From Salipiger pentaromativorans (GTDB taxonomy: Bacteria; Pseudomonadota; Alphaproteobacteria; Rhodobacterales; Rhodobacteraceae), in NCBI RefSeq assembly GCF_024721115.1, contig NZ_JAMDHK010000002.1, positions 186,001 to 250,000 on the forward strand: DNA of 64,000 bases, read 5' to 3'. Positions 18,361 to 26,068 of the stretch are shown piece by piece. Below the pieces are notes generated by a model, which searched no databases, was not told where the DNA came from, and was given only the letters and a program-made list of their open reading frames with translations. Each line of letters opens with the position of its first letter. The stretch's first letter is position 1. The position numbers were made by a program, and so were the translations under genes.

Positions 18361-18381
18361 TCTGGATCGGGAGGGTCATTC

Positions 18382-18930
18382 ATGACTTTGAACTGGAAAC
18401 TGGGCGGTTTGCTGCTGGGCGCGGTGTTCTTCGCCGCCGTCCTGCTGGTGAAGCCCATCGGGGTGAGCACGCAATTCGTGATCCTGGACGGGATCATCGC
18501 GGATAGCGTCGCCACCGACTTCATCACGCAGAGTGACGAGGGCTATACCTCGACCAACGCTTATATGGCGAAATCCGGTGGCAAATACGCCAAGAACGCC
18601 GCCAACCCGCTGAATTACAGCTTCATCTTCGTGTTGGCGATGGTCGGCGGCGCGTTTCTGTCGACCGTCCTGCGCGGCGGCATATCGAAGGAAGAGCGCA
18701 GCGCTCCGGCGATCTGGCGGGCGAATTACGGCGACACGCCGTGGAAACGCTACGCTGTGGCCTTTGTCGGCGGCTTCGTGGTGCTTTACGGCGCGCGCCT
18801 CGCGGGCGGCTGCACCTCGGGGCACATGATGTCGGGCATGATGCAGACCTCCCTTTCGGGCTATATCTTCGCCGCCGGGGCTTTCCTGACCGCCGTGCCC
18901 ACCGCCATGCTCATGTATAAGGAGGGCTGA
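18382..18930 (+). CDS. YeeE/YedE family sulfur transporter, first half
   Basis: A 182-residue inner-membrane protein with about four hydrophobic helices. It carries the family hallmark GGCTSGH (LAGGCTSGHMMSGM), whose cysteine is part of the sulfur-compound conduit in YeeE-type transporters. A periplasmic-type loop lies between helices 1 and 2 (DSVATDFITQSDEGYTSTN). The family moves thiosulfate or related sulfur species. It is coupled to the next gene by 3 bases, and the two together make one YeeE-like unit. The start at 18382 is chosen for GGGAGGG upstream. A SqrR-like operator lies upstream. Confidence 0.9.
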   Translation: MTLNWKLGGLLLGAVFFAAVLLVKPIGVSTQFVILDGIIADSVATDFITQSDEGYTSTNAYMAKSGGKYAKNAANPLNYSFIFVLAMVGGAFLSTVLRGGISKEERSAPAIWRANYGDTPWKRYAVAFVGGFVVLYGARLAGGCTSGHMMSGMMQTSLSGYIFAAGAFLTAVPTAMLMYKEG

Positions 18931-18933
18931 CCC

Positions 18934-19521
18934 ATGCAGATCGCTCTTGCCATTCTCATCGGCGCCGGTTTCGGCTTTGTGCTCGACCGTGTCGGCGCCA
19001 CCAACCCCAATGTGATCGGCGGCATGCTGACGTTGCGACGGCTGCACCTGATGAAGACCATCCTGCTGGCCATCGGCACCGGCTCGATCCTGATGTTCGG
19101 CGGGCAGATGCTGGGCCTCGTGGATGTGATGCATATGGACGTGAAGGCCGCCTATGCGGGTGTGTTCATCGGCGGGCTGCTGCTCGGCGCGGGCTGGGCA
19201 GCCTCGGGCTACTGCCCCGGCACCGGCGTCTGCGCGCTGGGGACGGGGCGCAAGGATGCGCTTTTCTACATCGCGGGCGGGCTGCTGGGCGCTGCCGCCT
19301 ATATGGCGACCTATCCGGCCTGGAAATCCTCCGGCCTGCTCGACGATATCGCGGGCGGCAAGGTGACGCTAGGCACGGTGCCGGGATCGAAATTCGACGG
19401 TCTCTTCGCGGTCTCCGGCGATATGCTGGGCATCGCGCTGGGGCTGGTCTTTGTGCTGGTGGCCTTCGTGCTGCCCGAGAACATCTCGGGCGGTCGCGTG
19501 CAGGAAGTGCCTGCGGAGTAA
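18934..19521 (+). CDS. YeeE/YedE family sulfur transporter, second half
   Basis: A 195-residue membrane protein, partner of the preceding gene, with four to five helices. It contains the second conserved cysteine motif ASGYCPGTGVCALGTGRKDA, with two cysteines. Paired half-size YeeE/YedE proteins of this kind occur in BigR/SqrR-regulated sulfide-detoxification operons. The likely role is transfer of sulfur (thiosulfate, sulfite or persulfide) across the inner membrane. No persulfide dioxygenase or sulfide-quinone reductase gene is present next to it in this window. Confidence 0.9.
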   Translation: MQIALAILIGAGFGFVLDRVGATNPNVIGGMLTLRRLHLMKTILLAIGTGSILMFGGQMLGLVDVMHMDVKAAYAGVFIGGLLLGAGWAASGYCPGTGVCALGTGRKDALFYIAGGLLGAAAYMATYPAWKSSGLLDDIAGGKVTLGTVPGSKFDGLFAVSGDMLGIALGLVFVLVAFVLPENISGGRVQEVPAE

Positions 19522-19595
19522 GGCGCCGGTCTTAAAACATCTGGCGGCTCCGGAGAGGACCTCCGGGGCCGTTGCGGTTGAAAACGCCGGATTTT

Positions 19596-19656
19596 GAGTA
19601 TTTGCCAGAAAGATGAAAGGGCAGGCGCATCCCTTTCATCTTTCCGGACAATACTC
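19596..19656. terminator. bidirectional hairpin between convergent genes (paired TATTTG element)
   Basis: The left arm (19596-19621) starts GAGTATTTGCCAGAAAGATG and the right arm (19631-19656) is its inverted partner, ending CATCTTTCCGGACAATACTC. The 26-base arms have a few mismatches and a 9-base loop. It lies between the YeeE gene (plus) and prfC (minus), and T-rich bases flank the left arm. The position at a convergent junction supports a two-way terminator. Confidence 0.65.
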
Positions 19657-19813
19657 CCGCCGGAGGCCGGCCCGAGGCGGGCGCGATTGCTGGGTTTCAG
19701 AAGAGGGCGTGGCCTGTCTTCCGAAAGCCGAATGCCGCCAGAAAGAGGGCGCCGCTCCTGATCTCCTCAAACACTCCTCTGGAGCCTTTGCCGGGCAAGG
19801 CCCGGACCGGAGA

Positions 19814-21421
19814 TCACACCATCATCTCTTTCGTCGCGCTCAGCGTGATGTCGGGGTAATCCCGCACCACCCGGTCGATGTCCCATTGCAGCCGCGTCAG
19901 ATAGACCACGTCGCCATCGTTGTCATGGGCGATGTGCTGCTTGTTGGCATTGACGAATTTCTCCACCGCTGCCTTGTCGCCCGAGACCCAGCGGGCCGAG
20001 GTGAACTGCGACGGCTCGAAGCGCACCGGCAGCCCGTATTCCTGCTCGATCCGCGCGCCCAGAACCTCGAACTGCAGCGCGCCCACGACGCCCACGATAA
20101 AGCCCGAGCCGATATTCGGCTTGAAGACCTTGGCGGCACCTTCCTCGGCGAATTGAAACAGCGCCTTTTCCAGATGCTTGGCCTTCATCGGATCGCCCGC
20201 GCGCACATTCTGCAACAGCTCTGGCGCAAAGGAGGGGATGCCGGTGACCTTCAGCGCCTCGCCCTCGGTCAGCGTGTCGCCGATGCGCAGCTGCCCGTGG
20301 TTCGGGATGCCGATGATGTCGCCCGCCCAGGCCTCTTCCGCCAGCTCGCGGTCGGCGGCGAGAAACAGCACCGGGTTGGCGATGGCCATGGGCTTTTTCG
20401 TCCGCACATGGGTGAGCTTCATGCCGCGCTCGAAATGCCCCGAGGCGAGGCGCACAAAGGCCACCCGGTCGCGGTGCTTGGGGTCCATATTGGCCTGCAC
20501 CTTGAAGACGAAGCCCGCGACCTTCTTTTCCTCCGGCGCGATCTCGCGCGGTTCGGCGCGTGTCGGCTGCGGCTCCGGCGCCAGCGATCCGATGCCGTCC
20601 ATCAGCTCCTTCACCCCGAAGGAGTTGATCGCCGAGCCGAACCAGATCGGCGTCATATGGCCTTCGAGCACCGATTGCGGGTCGAGCGCGGGCAGCAGCT
20701 CGCGCGCCATCTCGATCTCTTCCTTGAGCTGCTCCAGCAAGTCGGTGGGGACGTGCTGTTCCAGAGCCGGATCGTCCAGCCCTTCGATCTTGATCGATTC
20801 CGCCACCTTGTTGCGGTCGGCGCGGTCCATCAGCTCCAGCCGGTTGCGCAGCATGTCGTAGCAGCCGATGAAATCGCGCCCCATCCCGATGGGCCAGCTC
20901 GCCGGGGTCACGTCGATCGCCAGGTTTTCCTGGATCTCGTCGATGATCTCGAACGTGTCGCGCGCCTCGCGGTCCATCTTGTTGCAGAAGGTCAGGATCG
21001 GCAGGTCGCGCAGGCGGCAGACCTCGAAGAGCTTCTGCGTCTGGCTTTCCACACCCTTCGCGCCGTCGATCACCATGATCGCCGCATCCACCGCCGTCAG
21101 CGTGCGATAGGTGTCTTCGGAGAAATCCGAGTGACCGGGCGTGTCCACGAGATTGTAGCGATACTGGCCGTAGTCGAAGCTCATCGCCGAGGCCGAGACC
21201 GAGATCCCGCGCTCCTGCTCCATCTTCATGAAGTCCGAGCGCGTGCGCCGCGCCTCGCCCTTGGCGCGCACCTGACCGGCCATCTGGATGGCACCGCCAT
21301 AGAGAAGGAATTTCTCGGTCAGCGTCGTCTTGCCCGCATCCGGGTGCGAGATGATCGCAAAGGTGCGGCGCCGGGCGATTTCCGGCGGCAGGTCGGGGCG
21401 GTTTTGAGGCGTGTCCAGCAT
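19814..21421 (-). CDS. prfC: peptide chain release factor 3
   Basis: A 535-residue translational GTPase that removes RF1/RF2 from the ribosome after termination. GTP-binding motifs are SHPDAGKTTLTEK (G1), RGISVSASAM (G2 region), DTPGHSDFSEDTYR (G3) and FCNKMDRE (G4). The C-terminal RF3 domain is complete. The start at 21421 gives the usual opening MLDTPQNRPDLPPEIARRRTFAIISHPDAGK in pieces; the 17-residue upstream extension is not family-like. It is divergent from the PGIR-repeat gene. Confidence 0.96.
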   Translation of the reverse strand: MLDTPQNRPDLPPEIARRRTFAIISHPDAGKTTLTEKFLLYGGAIQMAGQVRAKGEARRTRSDFMKMEQERGISVSASAMSFDYGQYRYNLVDTPGHSDFSEDTYRTLTAVDAAIMVIDGAKGVESQTQKLFEVCRLRDLPILTFCNKMDREARDTFEIIDEIQENLAIDVTPASWPIGMGRDFIGCYDMLRNRLELMDRADRNKVAESIKIEGLDDPALEQHVPTDLLEQLKEEIEMARELLPALDPQSVLEGHMTPIWFGSAINSFGVKELMDGIGSLAPEPQPTRAEPREIAPEEKKVAGFVFKVQANMDPKHRDRVAFVRLASGHFERGMKLTHVRTKKPMAIANPVLFLAADRELAEEAWAGDIIGIPNHGQLRIGDTLTEGEALKVTGIPSFAPELLQNVRAGDPMKAKHLEKALFQFAEEGAAKVFKPNIGSGFIVGVVGALQFEVLGARIEQEYGLPVRFEPSQFTSARWVSGDKAAVEKFVNANKQHIAHDNDGDVVYLTRLQWDIDRVVRDYPDITLSATKEMMV

Positions 21422-21472
21422 GAGCGAGCCTATATCGCCAGCCGATGCGCCCCGCAATGCGCGACCGCGCAT

Positions 21473-21501
21473 TTGGAGAACTGCCGGGGTCGTGCTAGAC
21501 T
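21473..21501 (+). promoter_or_regulatory. sigma70-type promoter for the PGIR-repeat gene
   Basis: A -35-like TTGGAG at 21473-21478 and a -10-like TAGACT at 21496-21501 with an exact 17-base spacer. This places a start of transcription near 21508, about 38 bases before the ATG at 21546. Predicted from spacing and similarity only. Confidence 0.5.
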
Positions 21502-21545
21502 GACCGGGCGTTTTTGATCTGCATTATTTCAACAGGAGAACATTC

Positions 21546-21815
21546 ATGTCTGGCAACACCCCCCTCAAATCCCGTCTCAGCAAGGCCCTCGGCCTCTTCG
21601 TCTCCGTTCCCCTGTCGGCTCTGCCGGCATTGGCACAGGACAAGACCCCGGACCGCACGGTCGGGCTGAGCAAGGGCCGCGCCGTCGGCGTGCGCGCGAT
21701 CAAGGGATCGACCGGTTTGCGCGTCCCGGGCATCCGCAAGCCCGGTATCCGCTATCCCGGCATCCGGGTGCCCGGGAGTGTCGGAAAGAACCTGCCGGAG
21801 TTCGAGGGCAAATAA
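21546..21815 (+). CDS. secreted peptide with tandem PGIR repeats
   Basis: An 89-residue protein with a Sec signal peptide (about residues 1-30, ending SALPALAQ). The mature 59 residues contain a run of five-residue repeats: PGIR at 61-64, 66-69 and 71-74, then VPG at 75-77 (RVPGIRKPGIRYPGIRVPG), preceded by Gly/Arg-rich GLSKGRAVGVRAIKGSTGLR. The DNA repeats every 15 bases. The ribosome-binding site AGGAGA lies 7 bases before the ATG. It is followed after only 12 bases by an arginine/agmatine deiminase-family gene. I know no named family. The repeats could be a structural or binding peptide, or a substrate of the neighbouring enzyme (speculative). Confidence 0.75.
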   Translation: MSGNTPLKSRLSKALGLFVSVPLSALPALAQDKTPDRTVGLSKGRAVGVRAIKGSTGLRVPGIRKPGIRYPGIRVPGSVGKNLPEFEGK

Positions 21816-21827
21816 GGGCTTGCCGGG

Positions 21828-22751
21828 GTGCACCTGGCGGTCCGGCCGCGGCCCGACGGGGTCATCCTGCCGGACTATGCGTTTCCGGACGCGATCTGCG
21901 TGCCCTGGTCTGATTTCACTATCAGGGCCACACTCGAGGCGCTTGCGGGCGAGATTTCGCGGCAGGCGGGCGTTGTCCTGATCTGCCGCGACCCCGACGC
22001 CGCCCGGCGCTTTGTCGCGGGTCAGGCCCGTCCCGAGCATTTCGGCATTGTCACCGGCGGCTTCGACAGCCCCTGGCTGCGCGACCACGCACCGGTGGCG
22101 CTGAGGGCCGAAGGCCGGTTGCGATATGTGCGCCCTTTGCGTCACGGCACGCCGCGCGAAAACGATGGCCGCCTGTTCGAAACGGTCTTTCCCGCCGCCG
22201 AGCGGATCACGCCGCTCAATCTGGCGGCGGGAAATCTGGTGACAGGGTCCGGCGGACTGGCGGTGTCGACCGACGGCATTCTGGAAGAGAACGGTCTCGA
22301 GGATCCCGGGCCGCTGCTGCCCATGGCCCGGATGCTGGGGATACACGACTGGCTGATCGTGCCGGGGTTTCCGGACGATCTCAGCCGCCATTCCGATTGC
22401 ATGCTGCGCTTTCTCGGCCCCGATCTCGCGGCGATCTGCCTGCGTGACGACGACCCGGAGGCGCGCCGCGCCTCGGATGCCTGCCGGGACGGCTTGCGAA
22501 AGCTGCGGCCGGAGATACGCCTGCTGGACCTGCCGGCGGCAGCGGGACCGGGCGGGTTCAACAGCCCGCTCAACTGGATACAGCTCGGCCAGACCCTGCT
22601 GCTGCCGGATTTCGGCGTCGAGGATCCGCTGGCGAGAACGCGAACCGCCCGGCTGCGCGCGGCCGGCTTCGACGGCCTCTCGATTCCCTGCGCAACATCC
22701 GGGCTGGGCGGCGCGCTGCATTGCCTGACGGCATCCGTCTTTGCATCCTGA
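21828..22751 (+). CDS. agmatine deiminase / peptidyl-arginine deiminase family enzyme
   Basis: A 307-residue protein of the PAD_porph superfamily, which hydrolyses the guanidino group of agmatine or of arginine residues. Catalytic elements are visible: DSPWLRD with Asp86, the RHSD segment with His188, and the C-terminal nucleophile Cys299 in GGALHC. NWIQLGQTLLLPDFG matches the family's NYIxxNG-type strand. It is shorter than usual agmatine deiminases (about 350 residues), and the central motif NLAAGNLVTGSGG departs from the usual EGGN. The start is GTG, and no signal peptide is seen. It forms a two-gene unit with the PGIR-repeat peptide, so a peptide substrate is conceivable; agmatine remains the default. 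Confidence 0.85.
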   Translation: MHLAVRPRPDGVILPDYAFPDAICVPWSDFTIRATLEALAGEISRQAGVVLICRDPDAARRFVAGQARPEHFGIVTGGFDSPWLRDHAPVALRAEGRLRYVRPLRHGTPRENDGRLFETVFPAAERITPLNLAAGNLVTGSGGLAVSTDGILEENGLEDPGPLLPMARMLGIHDWLIVPGFPDDLSRHSDCMLRFLGPDLAAICLRDDDPEARRASDACRDGLRKLRPEIRLLDLPAAAGPGGFNSPLNWIQLGQTLLLPDFGVEDPLARTRTARLRAAGFDGLSIPCATSGLGGALHCLTASVFAS

Positions 22752-22843
22752 CGGCACAGCGCAGGCATGATGATCCTGCGGCGCAACAAGCAGAGCCGCT
22801 CACCGGGCCGCATCGCAACAGGGCCACACGCGCCCTCCCGCTG

Positions 22844-22866
22844 TTTCCATTGGCTGCAAATATCCC
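22844..22866 (-). repeat. TATTTG intergenic element (variant) before the Hint gene end
   Basis: On the minus strand it reads GGGATATTTGCAGCCAATGG and then AAA, close to the copy at 35196. It lies between the convergent deiminase and Hint genes, at the 3' end of the latter. Confidence 0.5.
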
Positions 22867-22938
22867 GGGGGGAAGCGCGCCCCGGCGCGCGAGGGGGCAG
22901 CGCCCCCAACCACGGCGCCGCAGACGCGGCGCACCCCC

Positions 22939-23967
22939 TCAGCAGCTCGACGACTTGCGCAGAAGTTCCGCCAGATCGGGGCGGTTCAGCAGCGCCTCAT
23001 GCACTTCCAGATCGCCGTGATCGCTCTTGCCGTGCCCGGGCAGGAGCTGCGACAGCCGTTGCGACAGCTCCTGCGGCAGTGCGGCCCGGGTGCGGGTATC
23101 GACCAGCATGGATTCCGCCGCGATTCCCTCGGCATAGATGATCTGATGGTGATCGAAGAGCATCTGGTAATAATCCACGAATCCGCCCTTCACGCGGGTG
23201 ATCGTATCGCCGTTGATCAGATGCCGCGCCTTCACCAGAAGCTCCGACCGCCCGGCACCCAGCCGGTCCTGACGCTGATAGATGAACAGCCGGTGATCGG
23301 GGCTGACCAGAAGATCGCCGGAATTGTGCAGCACGCCCGCCTTGATCAGGATCGGCGCGAAGGCGCCCACGGCGCGCGCCGTGTGGTGCCCGATCCAGCG
23401 GATCTCCTGCGGGCCGTCGTCACGGGTCAGCACCCGGTCGCCGACGCTCAGCGCCTCGACCGGGCGTTGCGCGCCCGAGGCCAGGGTGATCATCGTGCCG
23501 CGGGTGAAGGAGACACAGGCGACCTGCGCGAATTTCTGCAGCGCGTCGTCGCGCGACACCCCGACCAGCGCATAGTCCTGACGCGGGTTCATGGCGCCGA
23601 GCGGCAGCAGCAGGATCTCGGCAACGTCGCCATCGGCGTCGGTTTCCACCAGCACCAGCCCTTCGGTGGTCTCGCCGTCGCCCGACATGAAGGTCACCGC
23701 GCAATCGAGATGCAGATCCGCGCCGGGCGTGCCGATCTCGCTGTCTCGGGCAATCCTGAAGGGCGGCTGGCTGACCGGGTGCAGGCTGAGCCGATGCAGC
23801 GCGGCCACCGGCGAGACGCGGTAGATGTCGTCGGGAATCAGCTCTTCGGCAAAACTCAGCCCGTCGCCGAGATTGGCGCCGTTGATCACCCGGATCTGAT
23901 CCGCGCGATAGACGTTGACGCTATGCGCTGCCTGCGCGTTTGCCGACTGCTCCATGAACTGGTCCAT
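22939..23967 (-). CDS. Hint (hedgehog/intein-type) domain protein
   Basis: A 342-residue protein with a Hint_2 domain in the second half. It opens at Cys151 (CVSFTRGTMITLASGAQRPVEALSVGDRVLT), with the strand QEIRWIGHH and the block-B histidine motif LLVSPDHRLFI, then VKARHLINGDTITRV. The first 150 residues are a separate beta-rich domain. Free-standing Hint proteins are common in Rhodobacterales; they may self-cleave, and many accompany type I secreted proteins, but no exporter or RTX gene is adjacent here. The C-terminus ends SSSC. Either Met1 or Met5 could be the start. Its biological role is unknown. Confidence 0.88.
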   Translation of the reverse strand: MDQFMEQSANAQAAHSVNVYRADQIRVINGANLGDGLSFAEELIPDDIYRVSPVAALHRLSLHPVSQPPFRIARDSEIGTPGADLHLDCAVTFMSGDGETTEGLVLVETDADGDVAEILLLPLGAMNPRQDYALVGVSRDDALQKFAQVACVSFTRGTMITLASGAQRPVEALSVGDRVLTRDDGPQEIRWIGHHTARAVGAFAPILIKAGVLHNSGDLLVSPDHRLFIYQRQDRLGAGRSELLVKARHLINGDTITRVKGGFVDYYQMLFDHHQIIYAEGIAAESMLVDTRTRAALPQELSQRLSQLLPGHGKSDHGDLEVHEALLNRPDLAELLRKSSSC

Positions 23968-24127
23968 GACATGCCCACCTTGTCAAACCCACCTGACCGC
24001 TTCCATGCCGGTCGCGGTACGGAAACAGACTATACCCCATTGTATGCATTGGGAATGTGTCATCAAATGGGTCGTCCGCCGGCGTTTTCCCGGCGCAACA
24101 ACGCGGCAGAGAAGGAGCGCGCAGGAG

Positions 24128-24907
24128 ATGGATCTGAAGATTGCCGGAAAGCGGGCGCTGGTCTGTGCCTCGTCGCGCGGGCTGGGCCGGGGCTGCGCCG
24201 AGGCGCTGGCCGAGGCCGGCTGTTCGCTGGTGATGAACGCCCGCAGCCCGGGCCCGCTGGAGGCGGCCGGCGCGGAGATCAGCGCCGCCTACGGGGTCGA
24301 GGTCACGGTGGTGCCCGCCGATATCGTCGATCCCGAGGGCCGTGCCGCGGTGATCGAGGCGGCGGGGGCGGTGGATATTCTGGTGACCAATTCCGGCGGT
24401 CCGCCCGCGGGATACTGGACGGAATGGGACCGGGGCGATTTCATCGCGGCGCTGGACGACTCCATGCTGACGCCGATCGCGCTGATGCAGGCGCTGATCC
24501 CGGGCATGATGGCGCGCGGCTGGGGCCGGGTGGTCAATATCACCTCGCGCTCGGTCAAGGCGCCGCTGCTGCCGCTGGGGCTGTCGAATTCGGCACGGGC
24601 GGGGCTGACGGGCTTTGTCGCGGGCACCTCGCGGCAGATCGCGGGCAGCGGCGTGACGATCAACAACCTGCTGCCCGGCGTGCATGACACCGACCGCATC
24701 GACGAGCTGGACGATGTGACCGCCGCCGAAAAGGGCATCAGCCGCGACGAGGCGCGCCGCCAGCGCGCCGCCGGCATTCCCGCCGGGCGCTATGGCGATC
24801 CGGCCGAGTTCGGCAAGATGTGCGCCTTTCTCTGCTCGCAGCACGCGGGCTATATCGTCGGACAGAATATCCTGCTCGACGGCGGCGAAACCTTTGCCTC
24901 GCTCTGA
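24128..24907 (+). CDS. SDR-family protein lacking the classical Tyr/Lys
   Basis: A 259-residue short-chain dehydrogenase/reductase-fold protein. The Rossmann dinucleotide motif is ALVCASSRGLGRGCA at residues 10-24, and NSGG stands where NAG is usual. The catalytic Ser is present (Ser140 in NITSRSV), but the positions of the catalytic Tyr and Lys hold Ser153 and Arg157 (GLSNSARAGLTGF). It therefore belongs to the atypical SDR group with LSNxAR in place of YxxxK, and ordinary dehydrogenase activity is doubtful. AGGAG lies 2-3 bases before the ATG. It is followed after 8 bases by the AlkC-like gene. Confidence 0.9.
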   Translation: MDLKIAGKRALVCASSRGLGRGCAEALAEAGCSLVMNARSPGPLEAAGAEISAAYGVEVTVVPADIVDPEGRAAVIEAAGAVDILVTNSGGPPAGYWTEWDRGDFIAALDDSMLTPIALMQALIPGMMARGWGRVVNITSRSVKAPLLPLGLSNSARAGLTGFVAGTSRQIAGSGVTINNLLPGVHDTDRIDELDDVTAAEKGISRDEARRQRAAGIPAGRYGDPAEFGKMCAFLCSQHAGYIVGQNILLDGGETFASL

Positions 24908-24915
24908 GTACCAGC

Positions 24916-26055
24916 ATGGCGCGCGGCCCTGACGGCAAAGGCGGTGGGGCGGGGTTCTCGCTCGCCGATCAGCTTTTCAACGCGGAGACGGCGGGCGATC
25001 TGGCCGCCGGCTTTGCGATGCTCCCCGGCTTCGATGCCGGGCGCTTTCTCGAGACCGTGCTGCCGCGCTTTCCGGGGCTCGGCGTCCATGCGCGGCTTGA
25101 CGTGTTGGCGGATGGGCTCGAAGCGCAATTGCCGCGCGATTTCAACGCGCTGGCCGAGGCTCTTGAAGCCGCGATGCCGCCGCCGCTTTCACCGGATCTG
25201 CGGGACGACGATTTCGGGCGCTTTGTCCATGCGGTGCCTGGCGTGCTGGCGGCACGGCACGGGCTCGAGGCGCCCGAGCGGGCGCTCGACCTGCTCCATG
25301 CGGCGACGCAGCGGTTCTCGATGGAATTCGCGATCCGCCCCTTTCTGAACCGCTGGCCCGATCTGGTGCTCGACCGCATGAGCGTTTGGGCGCGCGATCC
25401 GCATTACCATGTGCGGCGGCTGGTCTCCGAGGGCACGCGCCCCCGGCTGCCCTGGGGCATGGGGATCGCCGTCGACCCGCTGCGCCCGCTGGAACTGCTG
25501 GATCTGCTGCATGCGGATCCAGCGCGCTTCGTGACCCGCTCGGTGGCCAATCATCTCAACGATCTATCCAAGATCCATCCCGAGGCGGTGTTGGGCCGGC
25601 TGCGTGGCTGGCGGGAGCGGGGCGCGCAGGACCCGGCGGAGCTGGACTGGATGACCCGGCACGCGCTGCGCACCGCGGTGAAGCGGGGCGAGCCCGAGGC
25701 GCTGGCGCTGCTGGGCTACCGCGCCGATCTGCCGGTTCGCGCGGCGCTGGAACTGCCCGCCGAGGTGCGGATCGGGGAGATGCTGGCCTTTGCCGTGACG
25801 CTGGAGGGGGAGGAGGCCGGGCCGGTGCTGGTGGACTACCGGCTGCGGTTCGCGCGGCCGTCCGGCGATGCGGAGAAGGTGTTCAAGCTCAAACCCGGGC
25901 GGTTGACGCCGGGGCGCCCGCTGCGGCTGGAGAAGCGGCACCGGATGAAGGGCGACGCGACGACCTTCCGGCTGCATCCGGGACGGCATGCGGTGATCGT
26001 GCAGGTGAACGGGCGGGATGTGGCCGAGGGGGCGTTCGAGTTGCTGGCGGTGTGA
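24916..26055 (+). CDS. AlkC-like DNA alkylation repair protein with Ig-like tail
   Basis: A 379-residue protein. The first about 270 residues are ALK-type HEAT repeats, with the family stretch WARDPHYHVRRLVSEGTRPRLPWG and VTRSVANHLNDLSKIHP. The last 100 residues form a beta-rich domain (EVRIGEMLAFAVTLEGEEAGPVLVDYRLRF, in pieces) like the immunoglobulin-like tail of AlkC DNA glycosylases. These remove 3-methyladenine and 3-methylcytosine without base flipping. The start at 24916 is chosen to avoid overlap with the upstream SDR gene. A second member of the wider family (AlkD-like) is at 60378. Confidence 0.87.
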   Translation: MARGPDGKGGGAGFSLADQLFNAETAGDLAAGFAMLPGFDAGRFLETVLPRFPGLGVHARLDVLADGLEAQLPRDFNALAEALEAAMPPPLSPDLRDDDFGRFVHAVPGVLAARHGLEAPERALDLLHAATQRFSMEFAIRPFLNRWPDLVLDRMSVWARDPHYHVRRLVSEGTRPRLPWGMGIAVDPLRPLELLDLLHADPARFVTRSVANHLNDLSKIHPEAVLGRLRGWRERGAQDPAELDWMTRHALRTAVKRGEPEALALLGYRADLPVRAALELPAEVRIGEMLAFAVTLEGEEAGPVLVDYRLRFARPSGDAEKVFKLKPGRLTPGRPLRLEKRHRMKGDATTFRLHPGRHAVIVQVNGRDVAEGAFELLAV

Positions 26056-26068
26056 GCGGTGTTGGGAG

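Larger units (their letters stand above)
18021..18381. other. 361-base gene-free region: coxE end and YeeE promoter
   Basis: No plausible gene in either direction. The right 80 bases become A/T-rich and hold the control region of the YeeE/YedE pair: an FNR-like box (18305-18318), a SqrR-like palindrome (18339-18360) and a strong GGGAGGG ribosome-binding site about 8 bases before the ATG at 18382. Confidence 0.7.
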
